A stretch of 64,000 nt of DNA, from NCBI GenBank assembly GCA_038503035.1, contig JAVSML010024722.1, positions 1,075,579 to 1,139,578 of the forward strand, written 5' to 3'. Of the stretch, positions 12,335 to 24,300 are shown one piece after another (the stretch's first letter is position 1; each line of letters opens with the position of its first letter). This stretch comes from Crocodylus rhombifer. Its lineage: Eukaryota > Chordata > Crocodylia > Crocodylidae. Made by a program: the position numbers and the translations under genes. The notes beneath the pieces are model-generated. The model ran no database searches, was not told where the DNA came from, and worked only from the letters and a program-made list of their open reading frames with translations.

Positions 12335-12421
12335 CAGCATTCATTCCTGCCTGTGGCAGGGGGTCAGGCTAGATGATTTGATCAGGTCCCTCCTGACCCT
12401 AGCTACTATGAAACTATGAAA
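12335..12421 (+). repeat. CR1 3' UTR and tail
   Basis: GGTCAGGCTAGATGATTTGA, AGGTCCCTCCTGACCC and the tail CTATGAAACTATGAAA form the conserved CR1 3' end, which the CR1 reverse transcriptase recognises. Confidence 0.9.
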
Positions 12422-14084
12422 TTTGTAATAAAATGTTTTGTCCTCTGTGAAAAGCAACACAGAAGAAATACATACAGAAAAAGCACCAAAAGTATGATAA
12501 GGGCACAAAATCATTTTCTTCATTCACCTTTGCCTTTTCTTGAAAGTGTCTTGCATGAAGAAAGGGGCTTCAGCGACACTAAAAAAAAGTGACTGCATGA
12601 GGAAAAAACTTAGGTTGATATTGGCAGCAGCACTGAATATTTTTTTGAAATTAAGTTGCAATAGAGCTAAGTTCTTCCTATACCAAAGCACTGTTCCTTT
12701 TTTCCACTAAAGTAGAAATGTTTAGTTATTAAGACAAGAAAAAACAAAATTTATCATATAATGGTGTTTTCTTAAATCGCAGTCTTAATACATTAGATGA
12801 ACTCTTCTATAGGTATCATTGTAACTAGAGTGGCCGATTCTACTAATTTCCCCTTGAAAAATAGTACTTAAAAATTTAATATAACTTCTATTTTCAGAAA
12901 AGGAAAAACGAGGTAACAGATCCAGAGTGCATAGCTGAGATTAAAGAAGTTATATCATGTACATCTGGAGTGCAGAAACTACTCCAAAATACTCCAAAGG
13001 CTGCTAACTTTTGACACACTGGGGTATTATCAGATAAATTTCCTGTTGCGAGTAAAAGCACACAAAGTACTTTGAAACAATTTGTACACCAGAAGTAACT
13101 CTGCAATTTGAAAAGCAAATGTACATTCTAACCTGACAAATTCAAAAAGTCACAAAATCTGACTTGATCTAGCAATGCAAATGAAATGGATACTGGCTTT
13201 GGTTTTTCCAGTGAGGATTTCCCTGGCATTGAGAAATCCCAAAAGGGCACAGATCCAGTGTAGCTAGCTCCCGTTCTGCCATTTAAAGTACAGTTGTGGG
13301 ATAATGGGAAGTTAAGGGGCATGACCAAAGTATGATGACCTCTGGCTATCCACAGATGGCAAAGATTCCCTTGAGAATCATAACCAGCTGGATGAAGTTA
13401 GAGCAACACTTTATTGGATTCATTATATACAGAGCCAGTCAAAGAGCTGTAATCAGCTGCCCAACAACTCCTTTTTTGCTTCACCTAACAGAAACTGGTG
13501 CAGTACAGTATCAGGAATATAGTATGTAATGAAAAGTATTAACAGTGGCTTACTTGCACTTCACTACCTAATGAGCCATGAAAACACGCATAAGAATTCA
13601 GGTGATTTCAAATAGCACAACATGAAATTTAAAACACAACATGGAATTTAAAAAGTTCTATTTATAAGCCTAAAGGAATCTGAAAGGTATTTTATATGGC
13701 CACAGAGAGATGCAACAGTTATTTCTAATAAGAAAAAATAAATACTTGTGTCACGAAGAATTAACATTTGGTCAGTTTACAATATATTCCTATAGAAACT
13801 TCAAGAAACAGAATTGAGAGTCAGGCTCCTGTTAGTACAAAAATAAATAAATAAAATACTATCAGAATACTCTAATTGCAAAAAATGTTAAGCCAAATCA
13901 GGAAAGCCATGGTTAAAGGATTAAATATAATGCTTAACATTGTCTTATCATACCACTGTCCACAAATCAGCCCAAAACCACAGTGATTTCACCATGAAAT
14001 AAACCCTTTCTGGAATTCCAGCTATCCTACCAAAATTGCATACAGTGGTCAATACGAAAGGGAACAAAAGACCATTCATCACTC
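12422..14084. other. AT-rich tract, nothing recognised
   Basis: No convincing exon or repeat. The minus-strand frames at 12894-13118 and 13128-13328 were read and show no recognisable domain. Confidence 0.4.
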
Positions 14085-14570
14085 AACTGACCTTTACCAG
14101 CCAGCGCAGATGCAAGTTCTGTCTGCCAGCCAGACAAGCCTTAAGCAAGTCAGATGAGAGACCCTGAGCCAAGCTGTGGGCCAGACCAGGACTGAGCTTC
14201 TGTGAAGTGGCCATAACACTAAGTCCAGCCTGAGCACCACATGCAGCCAGGGCCAATCCCTGGGACCAGCATGGGGACACACCATACAGGAAGGACCCAG
14301 CACTGCAGGCAGCACAGAGGGTCAGTCCAGAATACTGCGTGCAGCCCACACCCCAGACCCCTTGTATTGCATACCGCCCAGGGTCCAGCCTGCATGCCTC
14401 TGGCAGCGGGCACTCAGTGGTGGTCACAGAGGCCATCCGGACAGCAGGCTTCGACCCAGTGCATTCTGTCCAGGGCATGTGGGCTGGACCTAGCACTACA
14501 GGCACCATAGCAGAACTCAGGTGCAGGCTGTATGCAGTGCCCTGGACTGACCCCTGGGTTTGACCCATGT
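14085..14570. repeat. GC-rich repeat-derived block
   Basis: A GC-rich island flanked by AT-rich DNA. Short motifs (CAGCCTGCATGC, GTCCAGCCTGAG, CCAGGGC) recur in both orientations, giving long but meaningless open frames on both strands, up to 161 codons. It resembles the interiors of the GC-rich hAT-like elements elsewhere in the window. No termini were found. Confidence 0.35.
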
Positions 14571-14708
14571 ATTAAGGGTTGTTAGCTAGAAATGAGTACC
14601 CTTAAGAGCATTCTCGTAATTCTGTAGGGGCTAATATAAATATATGCTAAGGGTACTATTTTCATGGTATTAATAAGCTAGTATGATCATACAACTTGCA
14701 CTCTTAGG

Positions 14709-15060
14709 GTACGTCCAGATGTGCGCAGATGTTTGGTTTCCTGGGGACAAGTAGTGACAACACACCTTGCGCCACTGCTACTTGTCCCCAGGGAATGTCC
14801 ATGCCACGTGCACTTTGGCATATGGCAAGTTGCCCCAGGTGGGGTAGGGGAGGCTGGGGCCAGCACTGCACTAGCCCCAGCCTAGCACATGTGGTTCTGG
14901 GGGCCTCCTAGGGCTACAGCCACGATGATTCTGTTGCATGGAGGCTGGCCAGCAGCTGCAGCACAGCTTCACGTGGCCTGGCTCCACGTTTCAACAGCGT
15001 GCACAAGCCAAACATGCATTTCACCAGGGTTTTTTTTCCCTGCCATTTTTTTTGACCCCT
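14709..15060 (+). mobile_element. possible DNA-transposon fragment, left end only
   Basis: GGGTACGTCCAGATGTGCGC (14707-14726) resembles the terminal repeat GGGTGTGTCTACATG of the MITE at 27001-27256. An internal inverted pair (CCTGGGGACAAGTAG near 14741 and CTACTTGTCCCCAGG near 14778) follows. The right terminus is not visible, so the element looks truncated. Confidence 0.35.
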
Positions 15061-16144
15061 GGAAATCAATTTCCAGACAACTTATAGGAATAGCAGAGAA
15101 AGATCACACAGATGATCTAAGCAGTGCAAGTAGTGACTAGTGTTTGTACGGAAGGACAATACCAGGACTTGGTTTCTTTGTGACTAATACACTGACTTCA
15201 AAGTCAGTAGGGAAGAAACTGGCATAATGAAGGACATAACCTTGCTGGGAGAGAATCTAACCCAAATGGTGGTTGTAACATGTCTCAAAGCTAGAAAGAA
15301 TTTTCCATGAAAATGTAAGACGTGTTACACACAATCTAAAAGGAACACACTGTGATTGTCAAGCCAAACTTTTCTAGTGTGGACAACCCAAGAGATATGG
15401 GCAGTCCACTATTTGTCCCTTGCAGCAGTACCTAGCAAAGGAGTGGATTTTAAAAGAAAATAAACCAACTAGCTTTTTACTACCATCAGGGGAAGATGAG
15501 GGCTGAACTGTGTTCCCCAATACTTTGAATGAGTAAGAGTAAGAAAGAGAAATATGGAAGAGAAGCCTGCTTTTCCCACTCTGGTCAGTGTCTAGGTAGA
15601 GAGACTGTTTTCTTAGGTCTAATGGAAATAGTAGCTTCGGCACAACAAAAGTAAATATCTTGTATTACAAGGTGTGTATTTCTTGGCTGATGATTCAGAC
15701 CTACTCATGTGTTTGCTTATCTATAAACATCACTGACATGCTGATGACCTTTATAATATTTGCCAGGTGTCTGATGACACCTATAATGTCTCTTGATGTG
15801 CAAGAACTATTTATAAAATTTCTGCCCCGAGGGAGATTTCACAGCACTTCCAACCTTAAATAATTTGCTCATCCAAAAGTTTACAAAGTATTCTTACTGA
15901 AATGTAACTACTAAGACTATTTTAGCTGTTAGACCACAGTGACTTGGTGTTATGAATGGGCAACAATAAATAGTTATAATAAGTTCTGATAATAGAAAAA
16001 ATACTATAAGTCCACAATAACTCACTTGCTTTTTCTTCAAGCTTTTGCAATTTTCCCCCCTCAGCCATTGATGAAATACCAGAAATGTCCAATTCTAGTT
16101 GTGATGAATAACATAAACTGGAATTTCTAAAAGCATATAAAAGA
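15061..16144. other. AT-rich tract, nothing recognised
   Basis: No gene, RNA or named repeat seen. Confidence 0.4.
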
Positions 16145-16192
16145 GTTAGGTGCTCAACTCTCAAAGAAACTCAATGGAACTCTATGCCTAAC
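16145..16192. repeat. short palindromic MITE remnant
   Basis: GTTAGGTGCTCAACTC (16145-16160) faces GAACTCTATGCCTAAC (16177-16192), an imperfect inverted repeat around CTCAATGG. It resembles a common palindromic sauropsid repeat of the form GTTAGGTGCCTAACTCCCATT. Confidence 0.45.
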
Positions 16193-17044
16193 TTCAAAAC
16201 ACCCCTTTAAAAAGGCATCCTAGCTGTTTAATGCTCTGAGTATTCCTGCCACTACAATAATAGTATAGGCATTACTCTCTTCTTCTTGTAAGCAGCAGCT
16301 GGACTAAATAAAGCTGCTAACTTCTACCAAGCTTTCCTTTGTCCTTTAACGTAAGTAAGATAAACCTACAACATGTTTATTCTGAATGTGAAAGATCTCC
16401 AGAATTTCAAAATCAGTCTTTCAAAGGAAGTTCTCTTACAGTCTTATCAACAGGTGGGTGTAGTGTAGCTCTTCCTATCTTTCTCCACACAGAACATTGG
16501 GATTCAAAAAATCTTGGTTTTAAACAATCAATCACTCTCTATATAAGTTGTACATGTATAAATTAAATATATTAGTACCTGTATTAGCTCTTAGTATTTA
16601 ATTAGTATTTATCTCAAAGCACCTTTCCCCTACCAGAATGCTTTGATAAAGTAGAAAACTTTCTATTGAATCCATAACTTCTCCTTGGGGGTACAATAGC
16701 CATACAACTGTTTCCTTGTGGCTACAACAGAAATAATTCTTTCTGTGAAGACCACATAAGAAGTAGTGATCAGCTGCTCCATTTTTAAGCACTAAACCAT
16801 GTGCTTAAACGTTCTGAGAAAAAAGGCATGATAGCCAGCTTATATGTCCAAATTACCAGATAATTATAAGAAGAAACGTGTTTTCAGTAAACAAGCCTAA
16901 TGACTACATAACTTCTAACCCAGCCTCTTTCATGTACATTTGCAGAAATGAGCTTAGAATAACAAAAAAAAAAAACCTAACTTCTGCTGTATTTCTCTCT
17001 CCCATCAAACTGCATCTTATGCCTGGCATTTTTCTTTTATTAAC
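16193..17044. other. AT-rich tract, nothing recognised
   Basis: The minus frame 16598-16792 (64 codons) was read and shows no recognisable motif. Confidence 0.4.
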
Positions 17045-17255
17045 AACAGTTGTATTTATCTGCTTTCATCCAAGAATGCCAAAGAGCTTAACAAATATTA
17101 ATTAAACATCACAACGCCCCTGTGAGGTAGGTAGGTGGTGTTATCTCTAGTTTACAGATGAGAAAATGAAATCAAAAGTTAAGTGATTTGCCCAAACCTC
17201 CATCAGCAATTCAGCAGCAGAGCCAAGGATGGAACAAAGGAGCAATGACTCCTAA
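17045..17255 (+). mobile_element. MIR-type SINE
   Basis: The sequence follows the MIR consensus order: CATCACAACGCCCCTGTGAG, GTAGGTAGGTGGTGTTATC, TTTACAGATGAGAAAATGA, TTAAGTGATTTGCCCAA, then CAGCAGAGCCAAGGATGGA. This is the core and 3' half of an ancient tRNA-derived SINE shared across amniotes. Divergence is high, consistent with great age. Confidence 0.85.
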
Positions 17256-17420
17256 ATTCCCTGTTTAGATTACACAGCTTTCTTTATACTACAATATTTG
17301 CCCTCCCGCCTCAGGTGAATGATTTCTTTTTGGAAGATACTTCTTAGTTATGATTAATAAATGCTTCTAAAGTGTAGGCAAGCAGAGAGAGGTTACCTAC
17401 TCCAGTTACCTACTTAAGCC

Positions 17421-17617
17421 CTTCAAGATGGGTCATCCATATGCATACTCCACTGTGGATGTAAGCCTCATGCACTTGAGCGTTTTTGCCCTAGCAGTAT
17501 CTCATAGCATGCACATGCTTTGCCTCCCTGAGCATGCCACATTGAGGGAATAAAGGGCAATGCAGGACATAAAGGGCAGAGGATGCAGAACATGCACATG
17601 GACATCACATCTTGAAG
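17421..17617. repeat. repeat with 26-bp inverted arms
   Basis: The arm at 17421-17446 begins CTTCAAGATGGGTCATCCAT. The arm at 17592-17617, ending CATCTTGAAG, is its near complement. Between them lie GCACTTGAGCG, TTTTTGCCCTAGCAGTATC and AATAAAGGGCAATGCAGGAC. I recognise this arrangement as a dispersed turtle/crocodilian repeat but cannot name its class. Confidence 0.5.
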
Positions 17618-18540
17618 AACTCTAATTGCATCCTTTGAATGCAATATGCATATTCCACTTAAGATGATTTCAAAGCACAGCTAATTTACTTGGGAAATGG
17701 GTCACAGAGACCCGAGCAAACAACTGCAAGATTTCTTTACCAAATGCAGTGTCTGCCCTGGAAGCCTCCATGATAGTATGGTGTTTGCTATTAGTAACTG
17801 CCTTAGGGTAGCTGCCCTACAGGTATTCGGAATCAATGTTACATGAAAAGGCCACTGATTTCACTTGGGCCTTGGGTGAAATATATTCTGAACACCAGAT
17901 GTGGGTTTATCTCATGACTACTTAGTTCAATTTAACAACCTCAAGTTCCAATTATTCTGTCCCTAAACTGAAATTACTGTCTTTAGAGCTCTTGTCTCCA
18001 GAAAGTGGGGAGATTTTAAAAAAAAGGCTACAGTCCACGTGGGCAAAGGCTGATTTTAAGCAGTAAGGTTTTGGGGAAAAGTTTTGGGGGAAAGTTTTAA
18101 ACAGTAAGGTTTTGGTAACTGAATATGATGACTTCTGTGAAATTCAGGGATCATTTTAGATGGGAATTTGGGATGAGTCTGCAGAAAAACCTTGTATAGG
18201 GCAGCCCAAATCTAACCTTACCTTCTTGCTAATGTGATGGCAACAGGAAGGTCACCTTCCTAGAGAGATGTAATAGCAAGCAAGTGGGGCCATCTCCCAA
18301 GAGGGTCCCTTGGGAGACTCTCTCTCAACCAAAGGAAAAACCTTGATTAAGTCCTTAAAGGAATTTCAGCACTGGTAGGTAGAAGAATTAGTCAGGAAAT
18401 GACTACGGGCCCTAGTATATATTATTTTTGTGCCACAATTGCACCAGAAATAGCAAGTGGCCACACATTCAAAGAATGTATGGTGCCATAAAAATCACAA
18501 GCTGCAAAAGTATTTCTTGAAAAATGTGTAGCATCTTTGT
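17618..18540. other. tract possibly part of the preceding repeat
   Basis: Holds a short tandem duplication, AAGGTTTTGG, at about 18065-18113. There is no coding signal. The tract may continue the repeat starting at 17421. Confidence 0.35.
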
Positions 18541-18555
18541 GGCTGGGGTGGTCTC

Positions 18556-19105
18556 TGTGATCTGACAGCAGATTGGGACAGCCACGAGGCTTAAAACCTG
18601 GGGCTATCCAAATCAGCTGATCATCAGCTGGCAGGGGGCTTGAGTTCTAGGTGATCCCATGTGGCCCCTGCCAGCTGATGGCACATCAGGACCACTTTAG
18701 GCAGTCCCTGCCAGCTGACAGGAGATTGGGATGACCTAGAGAATCAAGCCCCAGGGCTGTTCCAATCTCTCATCGGCTGGCACGAACTGCTCCAGAACTG
18801 TAATCCCAGGGCAGTTCCTACCAGCTAGCAGGAGATCAGGGTAGTCCTGCTGCTCAAACCTCAGGGCCATCCCAATCAGCTGAACACCAATTGCCAGGGA
18901 TCACCCTAGAATTCCAGCCCTACACAGTCCCTGCCAGCTGATGGAAGACTGGGACAGCCCCAGGGCTCAAAAGCCTGAGGCCATGACGATCTGCTGCTCA
19001 TTGGCTAGCAGGGTTTGCCTCAGAGCTGGAGCCCCAGTGTCAATCCCTGCTAGCCAACTGCAGATCAGGACTGCCCCAGGACAGTCCTCATCTGTCAATG
19101 ATCAG
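18556..19105. repeat. degenerate tandem array, ~100-120 bp units
   Basis: About five diverged units follow each other. Each carries CCCTGCCAGCTGATGGCAGA-like, GGGACAGCCCCAGGGCTC-like, GGCCATCCCAATCAGCTGAT-like and CAGCTGGCAGGG-like segments. The CCAGCTGA-type landmark recurs at 18671, 18711, 18831, 18934 and 19051. Because CCCTGCCAGCTGAT and ATCAGCTGGCAGGG are reverse complements, every unit can itself fold back. It is likely a minisatellite or the internal repeat of a DNA element. Confidence 0.65.
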
Positions 19106-19261
19106 TTGATGGTTGACCAGCTGCAATGATCACCTCATGGTGGAGAGGGGTGATTTGAATGGCCCCAAGATTCCCCAGAGCCAGCCAATGACCAATGATT
19201 ATCAGGCACCCAACCTTTCATGATCCTGGGCTCCCCCTGCACAGCATTATGGCATGATTGG

Positions 19262-19346
19262 GATCTGATGTGTGATCCCAACAATACCACCTCCTACCAT
19301 GCACATGTCATGGGAAAGCACAATTGTTGGGATCACACATCAGAGC
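19262..19346. repeat. inverted repeat, 24-bp arms
   Basis: GATCTGATGTGTGATCCCAA (19262-19281, arm to 19285) is matched by ATTGTTGGGATCACACATCA (19323-19342, arm to 19346), with one mismatch over about 24 bp and a 37-bp loop. It sits just after the tandem array and may be part of the same element. Confidence 0.7.
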
Positions 19347-19360
19347 CGATCACACCTTTA

Positions 19361-20490
19361 ACTGAACGGTAAGATTACAGTCTCGGACAGTTTGTCTCAG
19401 AAATCAAAAAGTGCTAGGGTGGACTGAAATGGCAGCTGGATGTATTTGGCAACTTGGCAGAGCTGAGAGATAAGCCACTGCACTTTAGGCACAGGGGTTA
19501 GTCCTAGATGGCTGAAATAGAAGCTTTATATAGGAAGAGTTCGCAAAACACCAAGCCAACACCACAGTTTACTTAAACATGCAAGTGCATCTCTTCTGCT
19601 ACGTATAAGAATGGCTCCAACATGGCACACACCTGTTCTACCCCTGATGGCCAATTCAGAAAATGAACCACAATAGAGACCATCCTTGAATTGTAGAACT
19701 GCTGATGATTCAGCACACCTGCTGTGAGGGGGAGGATGCACAGATTCACATACAGTAATCTCCTCACTGGAGAATCTCCCTAGTAGATCAAGAGGTTCCT
19801 TCTAAACATGTCAAAAAGGTCCATAATTTGATCTGTGAAACAGACTAGTAGGCTCAGATATACATACACATGCCCTGCCTCACCTTGCACAGGGATTGTG
19901 AAACAGGAGATACAGGTGGGAAAACTAAGAGTTCCCCACAGGATGAGTAAGTCAACAAATAAGCCCTCCCTATAATTTTTTGTTGATGTCCAAGGCAAAT
20001 TGTTCAAAATAATCTTCTTGGTCATTTTCTCAGTTCCAGAAAATAGAGTCCCTGATTTCCTACCAACTGTCCATTAAGACTTTTTGACATTCCAGAGGTC
20101 CACTTCCAAGAAATGTATATTACATGATGCACCAGTTCCAGAGACTGACAACTTCTGCACAGGGGGAGATATCTTGTTCCTCTTTGTTTCGTAATGGAGA
20201 GTATCATGGTAGTATCATCTCAAGATGGACCCACCAACATGAGTTAAGAATAGCTGACAAGTTTTAAGTACCAATCTGAGCTCCAGAAAGTTGATGTGCA
20301 GTTTTACGTCCTCAGAAGACCAAAGACAGTTGTAAGCAGGTCATCTAGACTGTTGTATTCTGCAGGCAGGTTTGCTCCCTGAGGACCTCCTCAGTCAGCC
20401 CTTCCAAGATGAACAAAAAGACCCAAATCCTTCTGCCCTGTCCTAGACACAAGGAAGAGAGTCCATTCTGCTCTGGCCTCAGTACAGTAG
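19361..20490. other. tract without recognised gene
   Basis: No repeat family or exon recognised. The open frames (up to 81 codons) lack domain-like content. Confidence 0.35.
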
Positions 20491-20498
20491 CCCAGCAG

Positions 20499-21378
20499 CG
20501 TGCAGCTGGTAAATCTGTTGTGGTGGAAGGGGTGGGGGGAGGGAAGGGGCATGGCAGGGGCAGATAAACGCCCCCGGTGCTGAGGGAGCGGGAGGCAGGG
20601 ACAGGTACTGCCCAACTGGGATGGGGCACAGCAGGGTATGTAATGGAGACATGGCTCATCAGGGGGAAAGGAGGGGCAGCTCCCACCGCTGCACATACCC
20701 CAGGAAGACAGCTGGGGGGGGTGCCCCCCCGATCTGCATGGGGTAGGTGGGACGGGCAAGCTGTGGGCTGGAGCTGGGGCTTCTGCAGGCTGGAACTGGG
20801 GCTGCATTGGGCTCCTCCTTGTGGGGGCTGGGCTCAGCACAGGCAGCAGCAGCACTAGGAGGAGGACTATGGAGTGTGCTACAGCCACACCAAATTTCAC
20901 CGTAGCCCCAGCTCCCAGCACAGCCCTGGCTTTTCTTGGCATAAGGCAGTGGAACTGGGAGCAGGACTATGGTGAAATCTGGGGTGGCTGTAGCCCCCTT
21001 CCTGACACCACCACCCACCCCAAGCTTAGCCCCTGCCAGGAAGAACTCGCTGCAGTCCTCCTGCCCCGCGCAGATCCAGAGACACACACGCTCTCCCAGG
21101 GTGCATGCAGTGGTGGGAGCCGCCCCTCCCCAACAAGCTGCAGCTCCTTCCCACGCCCTAGCCCAGCTAGGCAGGACCTGCCCCTGCCCCCTCCCTCTCT
21201 CACTGCAAGAGGCATTGATCTACCCCCCCCCATGCGCCTTCCCTCCCCTTCTACCACAAAAGACTTACCAGCTGCACGATGTTCTATTGGAAATTGGATC
21301 GGTATTGGCTGATATACCTCCTTAAATATCGGCTATCAGGCCCCAAAATCTCTATCAGTGCACCCCTACTGAGTGGTT
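20499..21378 (-). mobile_element. large GC-rich foldback DNA element
   Basis: The outer arms, GTGCAGCTGGTAAATCTGTT (20500-20519) and the complement of AGACTTACCAGCTGCAC (21261-21277), are inverted. So are inner arms CTACAGCCACACCAAATTTC (from 20880) and GAAATCTGGGGTGGCTGTAG (to 20993). The right-hand end on the minus strand reads TAGGGGTGCACTGATAGAG then GATATTTAAGGAGGTATATC, a terminus I recognise from dispersed sauropsid DNA elements. The left terminus is lost near 20490. The many open frames on both strands (up to 183 codons) are foldback shadows. Confidence 0.6.
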
Positions 21379-21379
21379 T

Positions 21380-24300
21380 TTCTTAAAAGGACAGACAACC
21401 CATTACACCATATATCACTGAAATACATCACTCACGCCATTGTATGGCAGACATCAACCATTGTCACGGATGTCTTGGAGGAAAGGAAAGAGATCTCTTA
21501 CAAAAGTTATTGATGCATCAGTGCAAAGAGGGGCACCAGCAGGGCTACAGGTGGACTTTAATTTTAATCATGGATTTTGGTGTTTTTAATCAAAGAATTT
21601 GCATTTATTTTTTATCAGGGAAAATCAGGATCCCTGGTTTCAAATTCCTTGAAACACTTTTAATACAAAAGATGGACTGGCCCACTTCCTTCTTTTCTGT
21701 TAACTAACACTCCAGCCTAAAGATGAAGGTGTATTACAGAAACAGACACCCTATTTGTTGTTCAAAATTAAGGAGGCTGGAATAAGATCACTTTTAGATG
21801 CCTTATAGCTAGAACAGGATCTAGCCCTACATGTTTCCAAAATTATAAGCAAATTTCCATGATACTTCCCTTTGTTACTTCAAGAACCAGGAACCATGAG
21901 TTTGCTGTCTAGTTAAAAATATGCCAACAATTTTCTATGTAGAGATATTTACTGAAATAATTTCTTCCCTCAAAACTAAATGAAATATTTTGAATACTTT
22001 ATTTTCACAAATCAAACAAGTTTGTTTCTCATTAAAATGACAGTCTCCCATTTCACTGCCTTACAAATTAAGCTGGCATTGATAATAAGTGTTTTCTGAA
22101 TGGACATGCGTGCCACTCAAGTTAAGGAAACAAATACTAAAGCCTAATTAGATTTAATGAGTAGAATCTGTTGCAAAAAAGAATTAGTTACGTTTTTTTG
22201 AAAAAAATCCTAATGTTTTTGATATTTTTTCAAACTTTGGAATCAGCACAAATGGCTAAATAAAGTCTCTGTTCAATCAAAGATACAAGTTAATACACTG
22301 TGTTCACATCGCTGTAGGGTGCATAAATGAATTTAAATCGGAAGCTAGAGTTGACTACACGGTAATATATAACTGGTAATTTTTATTAATCAGACACTTG
22401 CTTAAAGTGGCAACTCAGTGACTTTGAGAACTATTCTCAGCATATGCATTTTCTACCAAAAACTCAGATACCGTTTTGTCTTGCAGTGCTTAATAATTCT
22501 CAAAACTGTAATTCCTACAGGGCTGCTCCTTGTGTTTCAAAGCATGTGAACTGGTCAGATAGAGCCAAATACCACCTATAAATGAATGCTTGGCTCCTTG
22601 GTGTTATTTAAATTGCGTATACTATTGTAGTAAAAACTGTTACCAGGATCACCATTTGTTAGTCAGATCTGCAATGTCAGGGAAATCTTGTAAGATCCCT
22701 CTCTACTTCTCTGTTACTAGGAGTGGTCAAGAGTGCTTCTATTTCAGCTGCACTGGTGACAAGGCAAGATCTTTTTCTTTCTAATACTGACCACACTGAC
22801 TATCCATTCCACCCCCACCACCCTTGAACATAAAACCAGATAAGTGCAATTAAGTTATATCTAAAGATCATTTGGAAACTTCAGGTTGTACAAAATGAGT
22901 CATGTGTTTGTTTGGTGGGGCTTCTCACAGGCAACACATTACTCTTGTCCTCAGCTACCATAATTAGCTGCTTTACTGAATTCTAGGCGTGACTTCAGAT
23001 ATTAGATTGTATGGTTTTACCCTGCTGTCAAACCTGCCTGGAATGAGCCAATTCAAAACAGGAGACGACTTACAGAAGAATATTCTCAGTGAAAGGCCCA
23101 TGACAATGGAATGAAATTCCACTTCTGTCTCAAAAACCATAAGCTTATTGGCCAAATCTTCTTGCAAAACTATTTGTTCAAGCTTTAAACAAGGGAACAG
23201 GTTTGACAACATGAAAATTGCCATTCCTCATTACATTACAGAAGTAAGGACAATGTATATGCATGTGTGCATGTGCACATGTGTATTTTAAATGTTGTAG
23301 TCTAAAAGTTGCCTAGGAGCAGACTAAATAAATACTGTTACCAACCCAAAAGAAACCTGTTTTCCACAGTTTTTCTCTTTAGGTGTGTTGCGTAATATTG
23401 TTTCACAGACCTTCTGAGGAATATTTCAAACCTTTTGTTAGAAAGGGCAAATAGAACTGGTGCACTTCCCATGTTGTAATTCTCTTTTTGTGAGGACTGG
23501 GATGAGTTACTCCCATTTTGGCACATGATATTCCTGGGTGGACCTTTGTTCCATTCTTCTGAGACCATACATTGGGCAACATCAGAACAAAATACAAAGA
23601 CAAACTTCTTAGGCATCAGGAGAAGTGAGAACATCAGAAGCTAAAACTTGTGTAGGTGTATTATCAGTCCTACTATCCATCTGTCATAAATCTTAGATGT
23701 TCCTGTACATCACCCACTGACAGAGCTGTCTGCTAGAGCAAAAAACCATTATGAAATGTTCATTATATATTAAAACTTCTCCCCTTCCTGGGCATTTGTC
23801 ATGGAGAGACTAAATCCCTTGTATACAAAGAATTGTGCTGTCACCTTATGATCAAAAAATAGGAAAGAGGTTTATTTGATCAATGGTGAAACCCCACTAA
23901 GAGGTCAATAGGAGGGACTGGCATTTTTACATCTTTTTTTACAAACTTTACAGGGGTTCTCATAGGATATATAGACATTTTCTTTTAGTCCACTAACATT
24001 TCAATTTGGGGTTTTTTGGGTTTTTTTTAAGGTATGTTAAAGACTGAGTTTACAATTAATTGAACAGACAGCGTACAAAAGGCTTTTAGAACTATACCAT
24101 ATGGTCTAGGGAAAGGAACAATCTGGACTATCCACATTTCAATCTGCAGGCTTGTCCACCTCTATAACACATTATAGTGCTGTAATAAAATATTAAGATA
24201 GAAATGTAAAAGTGAAAATAATCCATCTTTTGCATTACCAGGCAGCAAGGCATCCAAATAGCCCAATACTTTTTATAAATACTTATTTAAACTTTGGAAT

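Larger units (their letters stand above)
9106..12421 (+). mobile_element. CR1 LINE, 5'-truncated, inactive
   Basis: This is a CR1-clade retrotransposon of about 3.3 kb. In order it contains the C-terminal part of ORF1 (SGNH esterase-like), ORF2 endonuclease, ORF2 reverse transcriptase and the CR1 3' UTR. It ends in the tandem tail CTATGAAACTATGAAA (12406-12421), typical of CR1, which does not use poly(A). The 5' part of ORF1 and the promoter are missing, a common outcome of incomplete target-primed reverse transcription. At least three in-frame stops, several frameshifts and a small deletion in the endonuclease show that it is dead. No flanking target duplication is evident, as expected for CR1. 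Confidence 0.95.

Noticed and set aside
18556..19105. CRISPR-like array
   Set aside because: Units are adjacent and diverged without spacers, and the genome is vertebrate.
20391..20942. 183-codon minus-strand open frame
   Set aside because: Its mirror image appears on the plus strand further right, because the region is a foldback.
23338..23634. 98-codon minus-strand open frame
   Set aside because: No domain, no splice-like borders and AT-driven codons.
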